Source of the DNA: Tuctoria greenei
Lineage: Eukaryota; Streptophyta; Magnoliopsida; Poales; Poaceae
Direction of reading: 5' to 3'
DNA: 64,000 nucleotides
Assembly: GCA_036927565.1 (NCBI GenBank)
Contig: JAYESD010000002.1
Coordinates: forward strand, 82,211,735-82,275,734
Shown: positions 33,431-44,575 of the stretch, one piece after another
Layout: each line of letters starts with the position of its first letter
Numbering within the stretch: position 1 is the first letter of the stretch
The notes under the pieces: model-generated
Databases searched by the model: none
What the model was told of the DNA's origin: nothing
The model's input: the letters and a program-made list of their open reading frames with translations, nothing else
Translations under genes and position numbers: made by a program

Positions 33431-33680
33431 AGAAGTACTGATTTTTAGTCAATATATTCAGTTATAAAACTAATAAAGGAGCAGCTTCCTAGGCTTTTCA
33501 AATGGATAGGAGGGAAATAAATCCTTCAAATGGATGGGAAAATCCTTCCAAGGTATCGTCGGGCTTCAATTGAGGCTTTCAACAATCCAAATGATGAGTC
33601 AAGGGTGCTACTTGCATCCAGGAGAGCTTGCTGTGAAGGGATTAGCTTGGCAGGAGCTTATCAGCATCATAGGTGGTTCT
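33221..33680 (+). pseudogene. Captured CLASSY-type SNF2 fragment 2 (CACTA-B)
   Basis: The exon-like part 33221-33427 (AHPSLI..., LIDKSMLERL, TRFVIEVVRF) is followed by a short gtactgattttt...tattcag intron and by 33461-33665. The latter encodes IKEQLPRLFKW, then after one stop ILQMDGKILPRYRRASIEAF and RVLLASRRACCEGISLAGA, covering SNF2 C-terminal helicase motifs up to motif V. It ends abruptly at about 33665, where subterminal repeat sequence starts. Confidence 0.65.
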
Positions 33681-33719
33681 TAATTAACAAGCAGCCTTTG
33701 AAAATAATAACATTCCCCA

Positions 33720-34045
33720 AACGGTTCTTCAATAAAAGCCGCTTATGATGATTGAACCAGTACATACGGTTCTTAAACAATGACCGCCCCTAAAAATCAT
33801 GTATTTACTCAGGCATTGGTTAATTAAGAACCGCCTGTGAAGTTTGTTACATCACAGGTGGTTCTTAATTAATAACCGCCTGAAAAAATCATGTATTTAC
33901 CTAGGCGGTTGTTTCTGAAAATCCGTCTGTGATGTTCTGTCATCACAGGCGGTTGTTGTATCATTCTTCATCACAGTCGCATTTTTTACGGACTGCCTGT
34001 GTTTGAAAAATGGAGGCGCCTGTGAAAATGTTTTTTCTAGTACTG
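33720..34045. repeat. CACTA-B right subterminal repeats and terminus
   Basis: aagccgcttatgatgattgaacc and tacatacggttcttaaacaatgaccgcc units match CACTA-A0 at 1250-1310. The terminal gaggcgcctgtgaaaatg..ttttctagtactg ends at 34045. Confidence 0.7.
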
Positions 34046-34225
34046 TATTGACGTTCGACAAGTGATGAAATTTGCAAAATGCAGATGTCACACTATCTAT
34101 CGGATCAGGACGAGTTTACTGGATGATCCTAGACATTGTAGGCTGCAAGCTGTTGACATCACACGAAGAATGCAAGGTGATCTCAACGGTGCATTAAAGG
34201 GAGTTCTAGTTAGATTAGAGCTAGG
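34046..34225. other. Spacer left of CACTA-C
   Basis: No gene recognised. Together with 42359-42671 it formed a ~490-bp stretch before CACTA-C inserted at AGG. The right half contains a TATA-like ctatataata (about 42423) and looks like an old LTR remnant, unassigned. Confidence 0.4.
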
Positions 34226-34235
34226 ACTACAAGAA

Positions 34236-34705
34236 TCCTGATGATTTGCGACGGCCAGGGCCGTCGCAGATAATGGAAAAAAGTTGCAAATAAGCTATTT
34301 GCGACGGATTCGCTTGTTTGCGACGGTTCTTGGCCATCGCAAGTTACTCGTCGCAATTAAGCTTATTTGTGACAACCACCATCGTAAATAACGCTATTTG
34401 CAACGGCTGGATGCAGCCGTCGCAAGTTATTGCTAGGGGTGGATGGGCCCCACGTGTCTATTTGAGACGGCCTAACCGTCGAAATTAAGGCCCAATTTGA
34501 CAGCCTGGCCATTGCAAATAAGTTCAGCCAATGGGACCCAAGTGGCCATCTGACGGGACCCACGCGGCCATTTGCGACAGCCTGGCCGTCGCAAATAGGA
34601 CCTTAATTGCGACGGCCAGGCCATCGCAAATAACAGAGGCTAGTTGTGCGACAGCCCGTATCCTTATTCGCGACGGTACTGTATAAAAAGCCGTCGCAAA
34701 TAAGG
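34236..34705. repeat. CACTA-C 3' subterminal repeats
   Basis: Many copies of gcgacggcc/ggccgtcgc with aaata spacers in both orientations; the same motif family is at 42105-42350. Confidence 0.8.
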
Positions 34706-35004
34706 TTATTTATTTTAAGAAAAAAAAAACTAAAAATGGTATCCGACTCGATGGCCAGAATCACAGAACAGACAACACAATATATCACGGTCACAAACAA
34801 CATCACAATTTATCGTCGATACATCGCACATCACCATCAACAAAGCAAACAAGGGCTCACTCGCTCGTCTGACCTCCGAAGCCACCTCCAAAGTTGAAGT
34901 CGTCGTCGCGCCTCATTCCAGGTGGCGGTAACAACGGCAACGGAGTTTGAGCAGCCACTGCAGATCCCTACAATTAATAAAACATAGAGTTAGAAAATAA
35001 ATGC

Positions 35005-35410
35005 ATCTAACATCTCCCTCCCTTCCTCTCCCTCTACCTCCATCTAGATCCCCCTCTCTTCCTCTCTCTTTTCATTCCACTCTCTCTATCTCAATCTATC
35101 TCTTTCTCACTCTATCTCTCTATTGCTATCCTATTCCCTCTAGCTCCATCTACATCTCTCTCTCCCTCTATCTTCCTCTCCCTCTATCTCCATCTACACT
35201 CCCTCTCTCTCTTTGTTCCTCTCCCACTCTATCTAACTATCTCTCACTCTTTCTTCTATCTCCCTCTTTCTTCTATCTCAATCATTTTCTTCTATATAAC
35301 TATCTCCCTCTTTTTTCTATCTCAATCCTTTTCTCTCTATCTTCCTCCCTCTTCTAACTTCATCTCTCACTCTATCTAACTATCCCTCGCTGTCGCTCTA
35401 TTTCCTCGCT
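35005..35410. repeat. CT-rich low-complexity tract
   Basis: Irregular ctctctccctctatctc repeats on the plus strand. The 118-codon frame across it is compositional. Confidence 0.85.
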
Positions 35411-35469
35411 TTATTTTGATTAAGTTGAGGTAAAACAAGAATTGTTAAGTTGACATAGAAAATTAACTG

Positions 35470-37596
35470 ACCCGCAGAAGAAGGATCGCCTGGAAAGACC
35501 TGTAGTGGCAGTAGCTGGATCCCAGACCTTGCGCCCGAGCCATGGCATGTCATTGCAAACATTAAATATTAACTATTAGTATGTCATTTACGCTGAATTA
35601 ATGAGAACTTCTGTTTTCATTTTGTTACCTCCATTGTGTCCCGCGTCTGCACCATCCAGGCTGCCTGGGAAGAGATCGTGGCCTCCATCGTGATCCTTTG
35701 TTGTTCCGTCGCGATCCTTTGTCGTTCCACCTCCCTCCTTTCCTCCTCTTGTTGCTTGATGTTCTCTTCTATGGTTTGTCAGAGGGACTGCATCTCGATG
35801 TCTCTCTACGACACGCAGCGACCTAACGTGCCCACCGACAAAGCCTGCGTGGAGCTGCCTCTCGCACGTCTCGCCGCCCTCGAGTTGACAACTCCGTCGA
35901 ATATGGCGAGCCTATAAAAAAAGAGTCAGTAATATGAAATTGAAATATCTTGAATACTTTCAATTGAAAATGATAAAATGACTTATGAACTCACCTTCCT
36001 TGTGCTTTTCCACCTCCGCTTGTATACACGGCTTGAGGATCGATTGGTTCATGTTACCAATCAAAATCTTTGCTGTGTATCTTCCTAGCCTCCTCCCCGT
36101 ACTTAGCCTGGAAAATAAGAAAACCATGTAAGTTCAACAATCTATATAGTTATATTTAATATAAATGATTTCTAAACTTACCAATCCGTCGACTACACCC
36201 CTGAGGTTGAGAAGGGACCCTGTGACCTCCCTTCCAGATCTCAGCAGGTGTCGGTGGCACCCCCGTCTCGCGCTCCTGTCAATACGCGTTAGTACGAACA
36301 ATATATTATGAATATATAAACATAAGTTACATACACTTGCCATGCATTTAGCTAAACACAAGTGGTTATCTTGGTTGTGCCCGCTCTTCCCCTCGACCCC
36401 TCTGCACTCTCGAGCCTTCCCGGACTTAGCCTTAAACTCATCGCTAGCCCAGTACCGACAAAGGGCCCGAAATGCATCGGACCGACCCTGCAACCAGCTC
36501 ACGTGGACCTACACATAGTTGTAGGTCGTTAAAAATACCATTGAGGAAATTATCTGAATAAATACTTACTACACCACATGTACCTGTGCGTACTCCTCCT
36601 CCGTCAGGTGCCTCTCGCTCTCTTGCTTGAAGTGTAGCACGTGGTTCTGGTTCGCCTTCAAGTGCTCATTAATAATTTGAACACGAGTGTTCGACAAAGC
36701 TTGTCGAAGTGCCTTCGCAGTGTTGTAGTGAAACACTGTCCTCGCATCCTCAAACATGCGAGGGTGGTTCGGGTCCTCTAAAATATACCTTGCCTGTGTA
36801 AAGAATATATTGAAGAGATGTTCATTAAAAGAGTGTAAGATTTAAAACATATAATTTTTTTAACATACTTACCATAAAATCGGCCCATACGGCCTCCTGA
36901 AAGTTGACGTGCTCCTCGTGATGGACATGTGCGTAGTCCTCCCATGAAAGAGCAGGCACCCCGTCGATGACCCCAGGATAGTGCAAATGCACTAAGGACC
37001 CGAGGACACTGTTCACTGGTCTTTGGTGTCCCTCACCGGTGAAAGATGCGTTGTACCAAACCCTGCAAGATATTTATTGATTTATTACTTAAGTAACCAA
37101 AAGAAACTAGAATTGAACACTACGATTTTTATTACTTGTCTACGACCGGACGAATCATGATCCTCTGTGAAGGGACCACAGGAGGACTAACAAAGTGAGT
37201 CCTCCTAGTCCTCTGCGTCTGCTGGGGCGCCACTTCAGGTGACCCAGAAGGCTCATCACCAGCCAAGTCAATGGGCTCAGAAACAGAAGGCTCGCTAGCT
37301 GAGGGCTGGCTCACCGAAGGGTAGCCAAGCTCAACTGGCGCCATAGCCTTTGATTCAGTCGGTGAGGACTACAACATTCAAATGATTCATAAGTAAGTTT
37401 AATTGGAAATTGAATTTGAAGAATTTGTCAAAAAAGAGTGAAATTCACCTGTGACGAAGCTCTAGAGCTGCTCAGAACATGCCCCAGTAGCCGAGAGTGT
37501 CTTCACCCAGTCGACGAGGCACCAGCGAAAGCATCCTCGGGTCTAGAGGGGTAGAACCCCCTTATCGGCGACACCTTCTTACCCTTCTTTGACGCC
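35470..37596 (-). pseudogene. CACTA-C ORF2: Transposase_24-like protein, several exons
   Basis: It starts MASKKGKKVSPIRGF at 37596, with an in-frame TGA soon after (about 37500). Further exons: a Ser/Pro/Glu-rich part (37370-37135); VWYNASFTGEGHQRPVNSVLG (37065-36872); RYILEDPNHPRMFEDAR..YNTAKALRQALS (36795-36570); and WLQGRSDAFRALCRYWASDEFKAKS.KA (36502-36330), the segment typical of plant transposase family 24. GT-AG-like borders separate the exons. The 3' part (36260-35470) is less clear, with a long Gln/Glu helix-like section. In En/Spm-type elements this accessory gene accompanies TNPD. No Ulp1 domain is seen here, unlike CACTA-A and D. Confidence 0.65.
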
Positions 37597-37687
37597 ATCC
37601 TATTTTAATAGATATACAATAAATATGCAAACAAGATATACAAAATTCATGTTACGATCTTCAAGGAAACATTACTTGTAATCACAT

Positions 37688-40600
37688 TCAAAATTCATCA
37701 ACATCATTATCATGTGCCCTATTCCTTAAACTAGCCCAACGATCTTCCATTGTGGCCTTTTCTAATTTTCTTTTTTGCATATTATCTGGCTCTACATCTT
37801 CAACATCTCCAACTAATTGATCGATCCCTGCACCAAGCTTGACGATAAAAGTGTCTGACAACTCTTCTTCTTGGTACACTTCTTCAACATCTTCGTTATC
37901 ATGGTAACCATCATCCCATGGAGTATATAACCGCTCACGAGGATTCACCAACCAAGCACTGAGCTTCGTGCATGAATAAGATAGATAATACACTTGTTCC
38001 ACCTGATGTGCAAGAACAAATGTATCGTAACCTCGTAGTCGATCCTTATGTTTCACTTCCACCATTCCAAATTGGTTTTCTCGAGTTCCATGAGTGCGAT
38101 CAAACCATCCACAATCAAAGAAGACAACTTGAAGGGTCTTATTTCTAGTAAATGTAAATTCAAGGATTTTGTTAATGATCCCATAATAATCTGTTAAATT
38201 CCCTTGAGTGTCAATTTCTTTCGTCACAACACCGGAATTTGATGTTACCGCGAGAGGACGATGAACTTCAAAATGAGTTGTAGGGAATCGAAAGCCATTT
38301 ATCTCATATCGACCATAGCTTCTAAAATTCACCAATCCATAAGATAGCTGCTGCAAATCCTCATGGACATTGTGAGTCCGACACTGTCAAAAATGATCAT
38401 AAGTTAAATAACACTTCTTTAATAATAGTAATTTATAATATATAGAAGACAAGATAGTATTACATAATCTCGAAACCAGGATAGGAAACCCGGCCCTCCA
38501 TTTATTCCTTTTTTTCGCATCCCTTCTACTTTTTTGGTCGTAGGTTGATGCTATGTGGCCAACATTTTCTATGGAACTCGCTGAATGTGAAAAAACATCT
38601 TTTAGAATATATGTATAGCAAAATATGTCGATTAGCATAAATGTAGGACAAACACTTACTCGAAGTATTCCTGCATGCCTTCTATATTTGCGTACATGTA
38701 GAGTAAAGCAACACACCCGTCACATTCGGATAGCACGTAGCTCGTGTAGCTACGAATGGTAGTGCCTCCCATTTGAAAAATCGAGAGGTCACTTAAAGGG
38801 GGTGCTTCGTCCACATTGTACCTCATCGCCGAAGTATTGATATTGTTTTCTTCTACAAAGCAAACACTTGAAAAGTATCCTACTTCCTTAAGAGCATATG
38901 CTTCAGCGATGCACCCTTCCACCCTTGCCCTGTTGCCAACCATTGGTTTCAGATATCGTAGCGCTCTTTCAATGTGATACATCCACCTGTATTTCACAGG
39001 ACCGCCAACTTTAGCTTCGAATGGAAGATGGATAAGCATATGTTGCATTGCATTGAAGAAACCTGGTGGGAAAAAATCATCTTACATAAAAGTATGGGTA
39101 TCTCCTTCTCTAACTAATCCATCATCCCTATCTTGATTTCTTTAGCACAAAGTTGTCTATCGAAATAGCTGAGCTCTGGTAAAACCTTCCACACCGCATC
39201 ACCTAGATAGCCCCAAAAAAAAAACAGGTAAGAGTCTTTCCATTATAATGTGATAATCATGTCTCTTCAACCCAATGAGGTTTCATGTGTTCACATTCAT
39301 GGCTCGTTTCAGGCTAGCTGTGTAACCATCTGGGAATTTCAAAGTTTTCATCCATTACATAACTTCTTTCTTTTTTTTTAGATCGAAAATAGAAAGAAGC
39401 ACATGGCTTCCCACCACATTCATATATTTCAAGAGTTTGACGGTGATAAATGTCTGCCAAATCTAGTCTAGCTTTGTAATTGTCTTTCGTTTTGCCAGGC
39501 ATATCCATGCAAGTGCTTATGATAATTTCGCTCATGTTATGCTCCTGATGCATGACATCAATGTTGTGTATTAGAATCAACGACTTCACATACGGTAGCT
39601 CCCAAAGTTCACATATGTGAGTCCAATTGTGTTCCTCTCCATAACATACGGAATATCTAGGACAACCTTCATCTGGCAACAGTTTGTCCAACATATGAGA
39701 AATTTTTGACCCGTTGAGACGTTTTGGTGGTCCTTTAGTGACAATGGTGTTCTTTCTAAAGATATGCCTCTGTTGCCTAAATATGTGATTCGAAGGTAGC
39801 AAACTTCTGTGATAATCGAAGTAAGATATTTTGCCTCCATGAGTTAGTCGAAAGCAATCCGTGTCTGAAGCACATATCGGACATGTCAGACGACCATGAG
39901 TGCTCCATCCAGAAAACATGTCGTATGCCGGCAAATCATGGACAGACCACAAATAAGCATCTCGAAGGTTGAATTTCTGCTTCTTGTAACTGTCGTACGC
40001 TTCGACTCTTGTCCCCAAGACTTTCAATTCTTCGATCAGTGCATTCAACATCACGTTGAGACGTGACCCGGGATGATCAGGTCCAGGTACAAAGAGATTG
40101 GGAAACATGAACTTGTTCTTCGAACAAAGAGCCAGTGGCAGGTTGTACGAAATGACAAAGATGGGCCAACAGGAGTATGGCGTGGCATTTGCACTGAACG
40201 GTGAGAATTCGTCTGTCGCTAATCCAATGCGAAAATTTCTCGAATCACGAGAACAATCTGGATCAAAACTGTCCAATGCCTTCCATGCATCATCGTCGGA
40301 CGGATGCATCAAGAATTCTTTGTTCTCATGTTTACCTTCTTTGTGTCATCTCATCTGTCTTGCGGTTCTTTTAGGAAGAAACAACCGCTTCAACCGAGGT
40401 GTCACAGGCAAGTAACAAAGCTGCTTATGTGCGACATCTGTCATCACATTATCACCATCTTCATTAACAACTTTGACATACCTCGGTTTACCATATTTCA
40501 AGCACATGTTCTCATTGGTGTGCTCTTTCCAGAATAGCATGCAGTTGTCTGGGCACACATCGATTTTCTCATAGTTCATACCATGACCAGATATCTTGAT

Positions 40601-41162
40601 CTTTGAATGACACATATCTTTAGGCGCTTTGTGAGATTGTGGAAGGATATCGTAGATCAATTTCATGAGATCATTGTAGCAGTTGATGGAAAAAAGTACT
40701 TAGACTTAATTGTCATAGATCTGGTCAAAAAAGCAAGTACGGTCACAACCGTGTGTTCATGCAACGAATCTTGTGATTTCTTCAGCTCCTCGAAGAACTC
40801 CTCAGCCTCATTTGTAAGAGGATCCTCTGCTTCCAGAGCTTCTAGCATCTCATCCATCCTATCAACCTCTGTTATATCATCATCCTCATCCACTTCTCTA
40901 TGACTCAAGATTTTGTCTCGCTGTGGAAGGTCCACACTTCATAATGTGGAGTGAAACCATTTCGACATAAGTGAAACAAAAGATCCAATCTTCTCAAAAA
41001 CTTGGTGTTCCGGCATTTTGTACATGGGCACCGCACCATATCTTCTGTTGACAATGAAAATGCTCGATCCAAAAATTTATCTAACTTGATGTACCACTCA
41101 TCCGAGTGACTACCAGTTCTACTATTCCAGCCAGTATACATCCAACTGCGGTCTCCACCCAT
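37688..41162 (-). pseudogene. CACTA-C TNPD transposase (tnp2 type), mildly decayed
   Basis: Transpos_assoc is at 41162-40905 (MGGDRSWMYTGW; RCPCTKCRN). A one-base shift near 40930 leads into the acidic linker EVDRMDEMLEALEAE (to 40663). Transposase_21 follows: KIDVCPDNCMLFWKE, the RYLPVTPRLKRLF-like segment, then a 332-codon frame 40312-39314 with SPFSANATPYSCWP, FVPGPDHPGSRLNVML, RLTCPIC and NIDVMHQEHN..IISTCMDMPGKTKDN. DUF4218 (39048-38670) and DUF4216 (38386-37688; YEINGFRF, DYYGII.KILEF) follow, separated by introns. Frames are broken at about 40663, 40346 and 39310. The domain set is complete, so this was an autonomous-type element. Confidence 0.88.
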
Positions 41163-41763
41163 GTTTGACTCTGCAGTTTAAATCGGAAGAAATTATCGTT
41201 AATGTATGCAGGATTTATCCCGCTTTTGACGAGACACCAAACCTGAATCCGAACAACCACCCGTCCGCCTATTTAACACTACACCCCCTATCCTGAATCC
41301 TATTTTTGTACATATAGTAACACTCAATCAATCAAATTAAAAAATTTACCCATAATCCAAAAAACAAAGCAATTCAATTGAACGTAACAAATTTCAAATG
41401 AACTTAAACATAAACAATTTTATTATAAACATAGACATAAGCATTGACATAAACCTTGCTTAGCAAACTTAATCTCAATTAACAAAAAATCGAACATAGG
41501 CATAACTAAACATAAACATAATTAAATCTAAACCTAGCTAAGCATGATTAACATAGACATAAGCACTACCAATTTAATAGAACAATTCTTCCACTAAACA
41601 ACAATTTAATCTATGAATTACACAATTCAATCAACTAATCACCAATTTAACCAATAAATTACACAATTCAATCCTCTAATCAACTAATCACCAATTAACT
41701 TCCCTAATTCAACACATTAAGTGAAAATTCAACAAATAATTCACCATAATCAAACAAATTAAA
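41163..41763. other. CACTA-C 5' intron/leader, AT-rich
   Basis: Rich in cataaacataa and cctaa..aattaac runs with no open frame. It lies between the TNPD start and the GC-rich leader, so it is probably a 5'UTR intron. Confidence 0.4.
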
Positions 41764-42100
41764 CTATGGAGGAGGGGAGGGAGGGGGCCATGTAAGGGGG
41801 GGGGGTGGCGGCCATGGAAGGTGGGGAGGCGGGTGTCGGCTTGGAGGTAAGTGAGGGGGGAGGCGCGGCCATGGACGTGAGGGGAGGTAGGGGGAGGTTA
41901 GGAGGTGAGGACAGCCATTAGAAGCTGGGGGCAGCCATGGATGGGGGAAGAGGGAGGGGGCATCCATGGAGGGGAGAGAGAAGAGGAAGGGGCCGTCCAT
42001 ACCTTGAGGCGGTGGCGGCAGCAGGCGGCGGCAGCAGTAGCAGCGAAGCTGAAGAAGCAAGCGGCGCTCGGGTTGGAAAAGAGAGGTCCCAACGGGGGTA
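41764..42100 (-). promoter_or_regulatory. CACTA-C GC-rich leader
   Basis: Strongly G-rich on the plus strand (ggagggggcc runs). It sits between the subterminal repeats and TNPD, where CACTA-A has a similar leader. The open frames here are compositional. Confidence 0.45.
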
Positions 42101-42104
42101 TAGG

Positions 42105-42350
42105 ACTTTAATTTACGATGGCCAACTGAATTATGTCGGCCCTAGGGTTAGCCGTTACAATTAACCTTGTTTGCGACGGCCTCGGGAACAGGCCGTCACG
42201 AATAAACTCTATTTGTGACGGCTTAATGTCCAGCTGTCGCAATTTAGCCGTCTATTTGCAACGGCCGGTTGCGGGCTGTCGCAAATAGTCTTATTTGCTA
42301 CGGCCGGCCGTTGCAAGTTAAACCAGCCATCACAAATGGTCGCGTTTCCT
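42105..42350. repeat. CACTA-C 5' subterminal repeats
   Basis: tttgcgacggcctc, ggccgtcacg and ccggttgcgggctgtcgc units in both orientations up to the terminus at 42355. Confidence 0.75.
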
Positions 42351-42355
42351 GTAGT

Positions 42356-42671
42356 AGGAGTCCTAGTCCTAATAAAAGTTGAGTTAGAGTCCTAGAATGA
42401 GTCAAAATCTATTGTAACCGGCCTATATAATACTCTCAACCCTATTGAAATATATGCACCTCGTACAGATAATAACGGATTCCCTGATTTCATACCCGGA
42501 ATTACAACACAAACTTGGTCTTTGTTTTAATATTGTTGTACAAATAACAAATATCAGTAAACAGTAAGGCACTGCTCAAGTTAAAACAAAAGCACCAAAG
42601 AATCAAACTCGCCAATGCATACATATCCACTAATCTTTTACTTCAAAGAAAAACCATGGCAAAGTGCCTTG
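42356..42671. other. Spacer right of CACTA-C
   Basis: Contains ctatataatactctcaaccc near 42422. It looks like an LTR or promoter remnant with no coding capacity. Ends directly at the CACTA-D terminus. Confidence 0.4.
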
Positions 42672-43725
42672 CACTACTACAAAAAGCATTTTCACAGGCG
42701 CCTCAATTTTTCGAACACAGGCGGTCCGTAAAAATTGCGATTGTGATGAAGAAATGATAAAATAACCGCATATGATGACTGAACGTCATAGGTGGATTTT
42801 AAGAAAGAACCGCCTGGGTAAGTACATTCTTTACCCAGACAGTTATCAATTAAGAACAGCCTGTGACGTATCAAACATCACAGGCAGTTCTTAAAGAATG
42901 ATCGCCTGGGTAAATACATGATTTTCATCATTCTTTAAGAACCGTATGTACTGGTTCAATCATCACAAGCGGTTTTTATTGAAGAACCGCTTGGAGAAAG
43001 TCATTGTTTTCACAGGCTGCTTGTTAATTAAGAACCGCTTGTGATGCTGATAAGCTAATCCCTTCACAACAAGCTCTTGTAGATGCAAGTAACGTCCGTG
43101 GCTCATCATTTGGATTGTTGAAAGCATCAATTAGAAGCCTGACGATCCTTGGAAGGATTTTCCCATCAATTTGAAGGATTTCTTTCCCTCCAATCCATTT
43201 GAAAACTTAGGAAGATGTTCCTTACTCAGTTTTAATGCCTAAATATATTGACTAAAAATCAGTACCTACTTTCTTAGTGCTTCACACAAGCGAGGAAGCG
43301 AACAACTTCAATCACAAATCTTATTTTTACACTTTCATAGGGATTTAACCTTAATCTTTAATTCAAGCATAGATTTATCAATTAAGTGAAGCTTCCTTAT
43401 CACACATGTTAATGGCAGTTATAAGTGAAGGATGTGCCGAAGCTAACAAAATCTGAATCGGACTGAAGATAATGAGATCTGCATATGAGTGTCAATGTCT
43501 AGGTTAGATAGCGTGAAGCTATGATGGCAACCTTCAACAACATGAAAAGTGATGTTAAGGTTATGCTTGCATCAACCAAGGCATGTTGTGAGGGTATAAC
43601 ACTTGTTGGGGCAAGCATAACCGTTATGCTCGAACAAGTGTTATGCCCTCACAACATGCCTTGGTTGATGCAAGCATAAGCTTGGCATCACTTTTCATGT
43701 TGTTGAAGGCTGCCATCATAGCTTC

Positions 43726-44575
43726 ATGTTGCCTAACTTGGACATTGTCACTCATATGCAGCATCTCTTTGTCTTCAGTCCCGTTGAGATTTCGTTAGCT
43801 TCGACACACCCTTCACTTGTAACTACCATTAACATGTCTGATGAGGAAGCTTCAGTTATTTATAAATCTATGCTTGAAAGATTAAGGTCAAATTCCTATG
43901 AAAAGGGTAAAAACAAGATTTGTGGTTGAAGTTGTTCGCTTCATCGCTTGTGTGAAGCACTAAGAGAGATGATACTGATTTGTAGTCAATATATTCAGCC
44001 ATTAGAACTCATAAAGTAGCATCTTTGTAAGTTTTTAAAATGGAGAGAAGAGAAAGAAATCTTTTAGGGCTTGTTTGGGTGTACTCAATCTAATTGGATT
44101 GAAGTGGATTAGAGTGAAGAATGAACTAATTTTCTCCTCAATCCACCTCAAACCACTTATATTGAACTGGATCCACTCCTCCAAACAAGCCCTCAAATGA
44201 ATGGGAAGTATCGTCAGACTTCAATTGAAGCTTTTAACAATCCAAATGATGAGTCTCGGCTGTTACTTGCATCTACAGGAGCTTGCTGTGAAGGGATTAG
44301 CTTGACAGGAGCTTCAAGAGTTGTGCTTCTAGATGTTGTTTGGAAGCAAACTTTTGGAAGGCAAGCCTAATCATCATAGGTTAGAAGAAATTTATATACA
44401 CATAAAATTTGATAACTTGTGGAACAGGTGAAGGTGATAAATATAATAATGTAATAATGTTTGAAGCAGAAGCTGAATATAATAATATTCGAAACATGCT
44501 ATCTAAAGCTGAAATAGAGCATTGTTCTAAGTTCATTTCAGAGGATACAAATATATACAATATATATTTCAGTGT
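43726..44575 (+). pseudogene. Captured CLASSY-type SNF2 fragment (CACTA-D), most complete copy
   Basis: 43726-43929 encodes ISLASTHPSLVTTINMSDEE and SMLERLRSNSYEK. After an intron-like segment and a MITE (44066-44193), 44194-44350 encodes YRQTSIEAFNNPNDESRLLL, then GACCEGISLTGASRVVLLDVVW and GRQA, covering SNF2 helicase motifs V to VI. 44409-44575 encodes ITCGTGEGDKY, NNIRNMLSKAEIEHCSKF and ISED. The block breaks off at about 44575, where ORF2 sequence begins. Compared with a full helicase the ATPase half (motifs I-III) is absent, so it cannot be a working remodeller. It is best read as transduplicated host sequence. Confidence 0.68.
44066..44193. mobile_element. Foldback MITE (CACTA-D copy)
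   Basis: agggcttgtttgg ... ccaaacaagccct; the inverted equivalent of 30714-30843 at the same position of the CLSY fragment. Confidence 0.75.

Larger units (their letters stand above)
16480..34045 (+). mobile_element. CACTA-B: CACTA element with split TNPD and CLSY-fragment cargo
   Basis: The order is subterminal repeats (16480-16620), a TATA box (about 16636), TNPD exons (17252-19369, resumed at 29146-30408), CLSY-derived cargo (30413-33680), subterminal repeats (33720-34020) and a right end at about 34045. That end reads inward as CAGTACTAGAAAAAA, one base from the CACTACTAGAAAA consensus. Copia-2 and an LTR fragment (31660-32750) are inserted in it. The left terminus was not found. Confidence 0.8.
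34226..42355 (-). mobile_element. CACTA-C: complete 8.1-kb CACTA element
   Basis: The ends read inward as ACTACAAGAATCC (34226) and ACTACAGGAAACG (from 42355), flanked by the 3-bp duplication AGG (34223-34225 and 42356-42358). Both ends carry dense tttgcgacggcc / gccgtcgcaaat subterminal repeats (34236-34700 and 42105-42350). TNPD is at 41162-37688 and ORF2 at 37596-35470, both on the minus strand. A GC-rich 5' leader lies at 41764-42100. Confidence 0.88.
43050..44575. repeat. CLSY-derived inverted repeat (hairpin) 3 in CACTA-D
   Basis: The arms meet near 43611-43631 (acttgttgggg ... gaacaagtgt). The minus arm covers 43600-43050, the plus arm 43640-44575. The inner portion reads FNNMKSDVKVMLASTKACCEGITLVGAS from the plus strand on the left side and its mirror on the right. 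Confidence 0.78.

Noticed and set aside
30413..33680. A functional SNF2 helicase gene
   Set aside because: The ATPase half is absent, fragments are inverted and broken by stops, a MITE and an LTR.
35001..35357. 118-codon Ser/Leu/Pro open frame
   Set aside because: It lies fully in a CT-rich low-complexity tract.
41764..42164. Pro- and Gly-rich frames of 64-98 codons
   Set aside because: Compositional frames in the G-rich CACTA-C leader.
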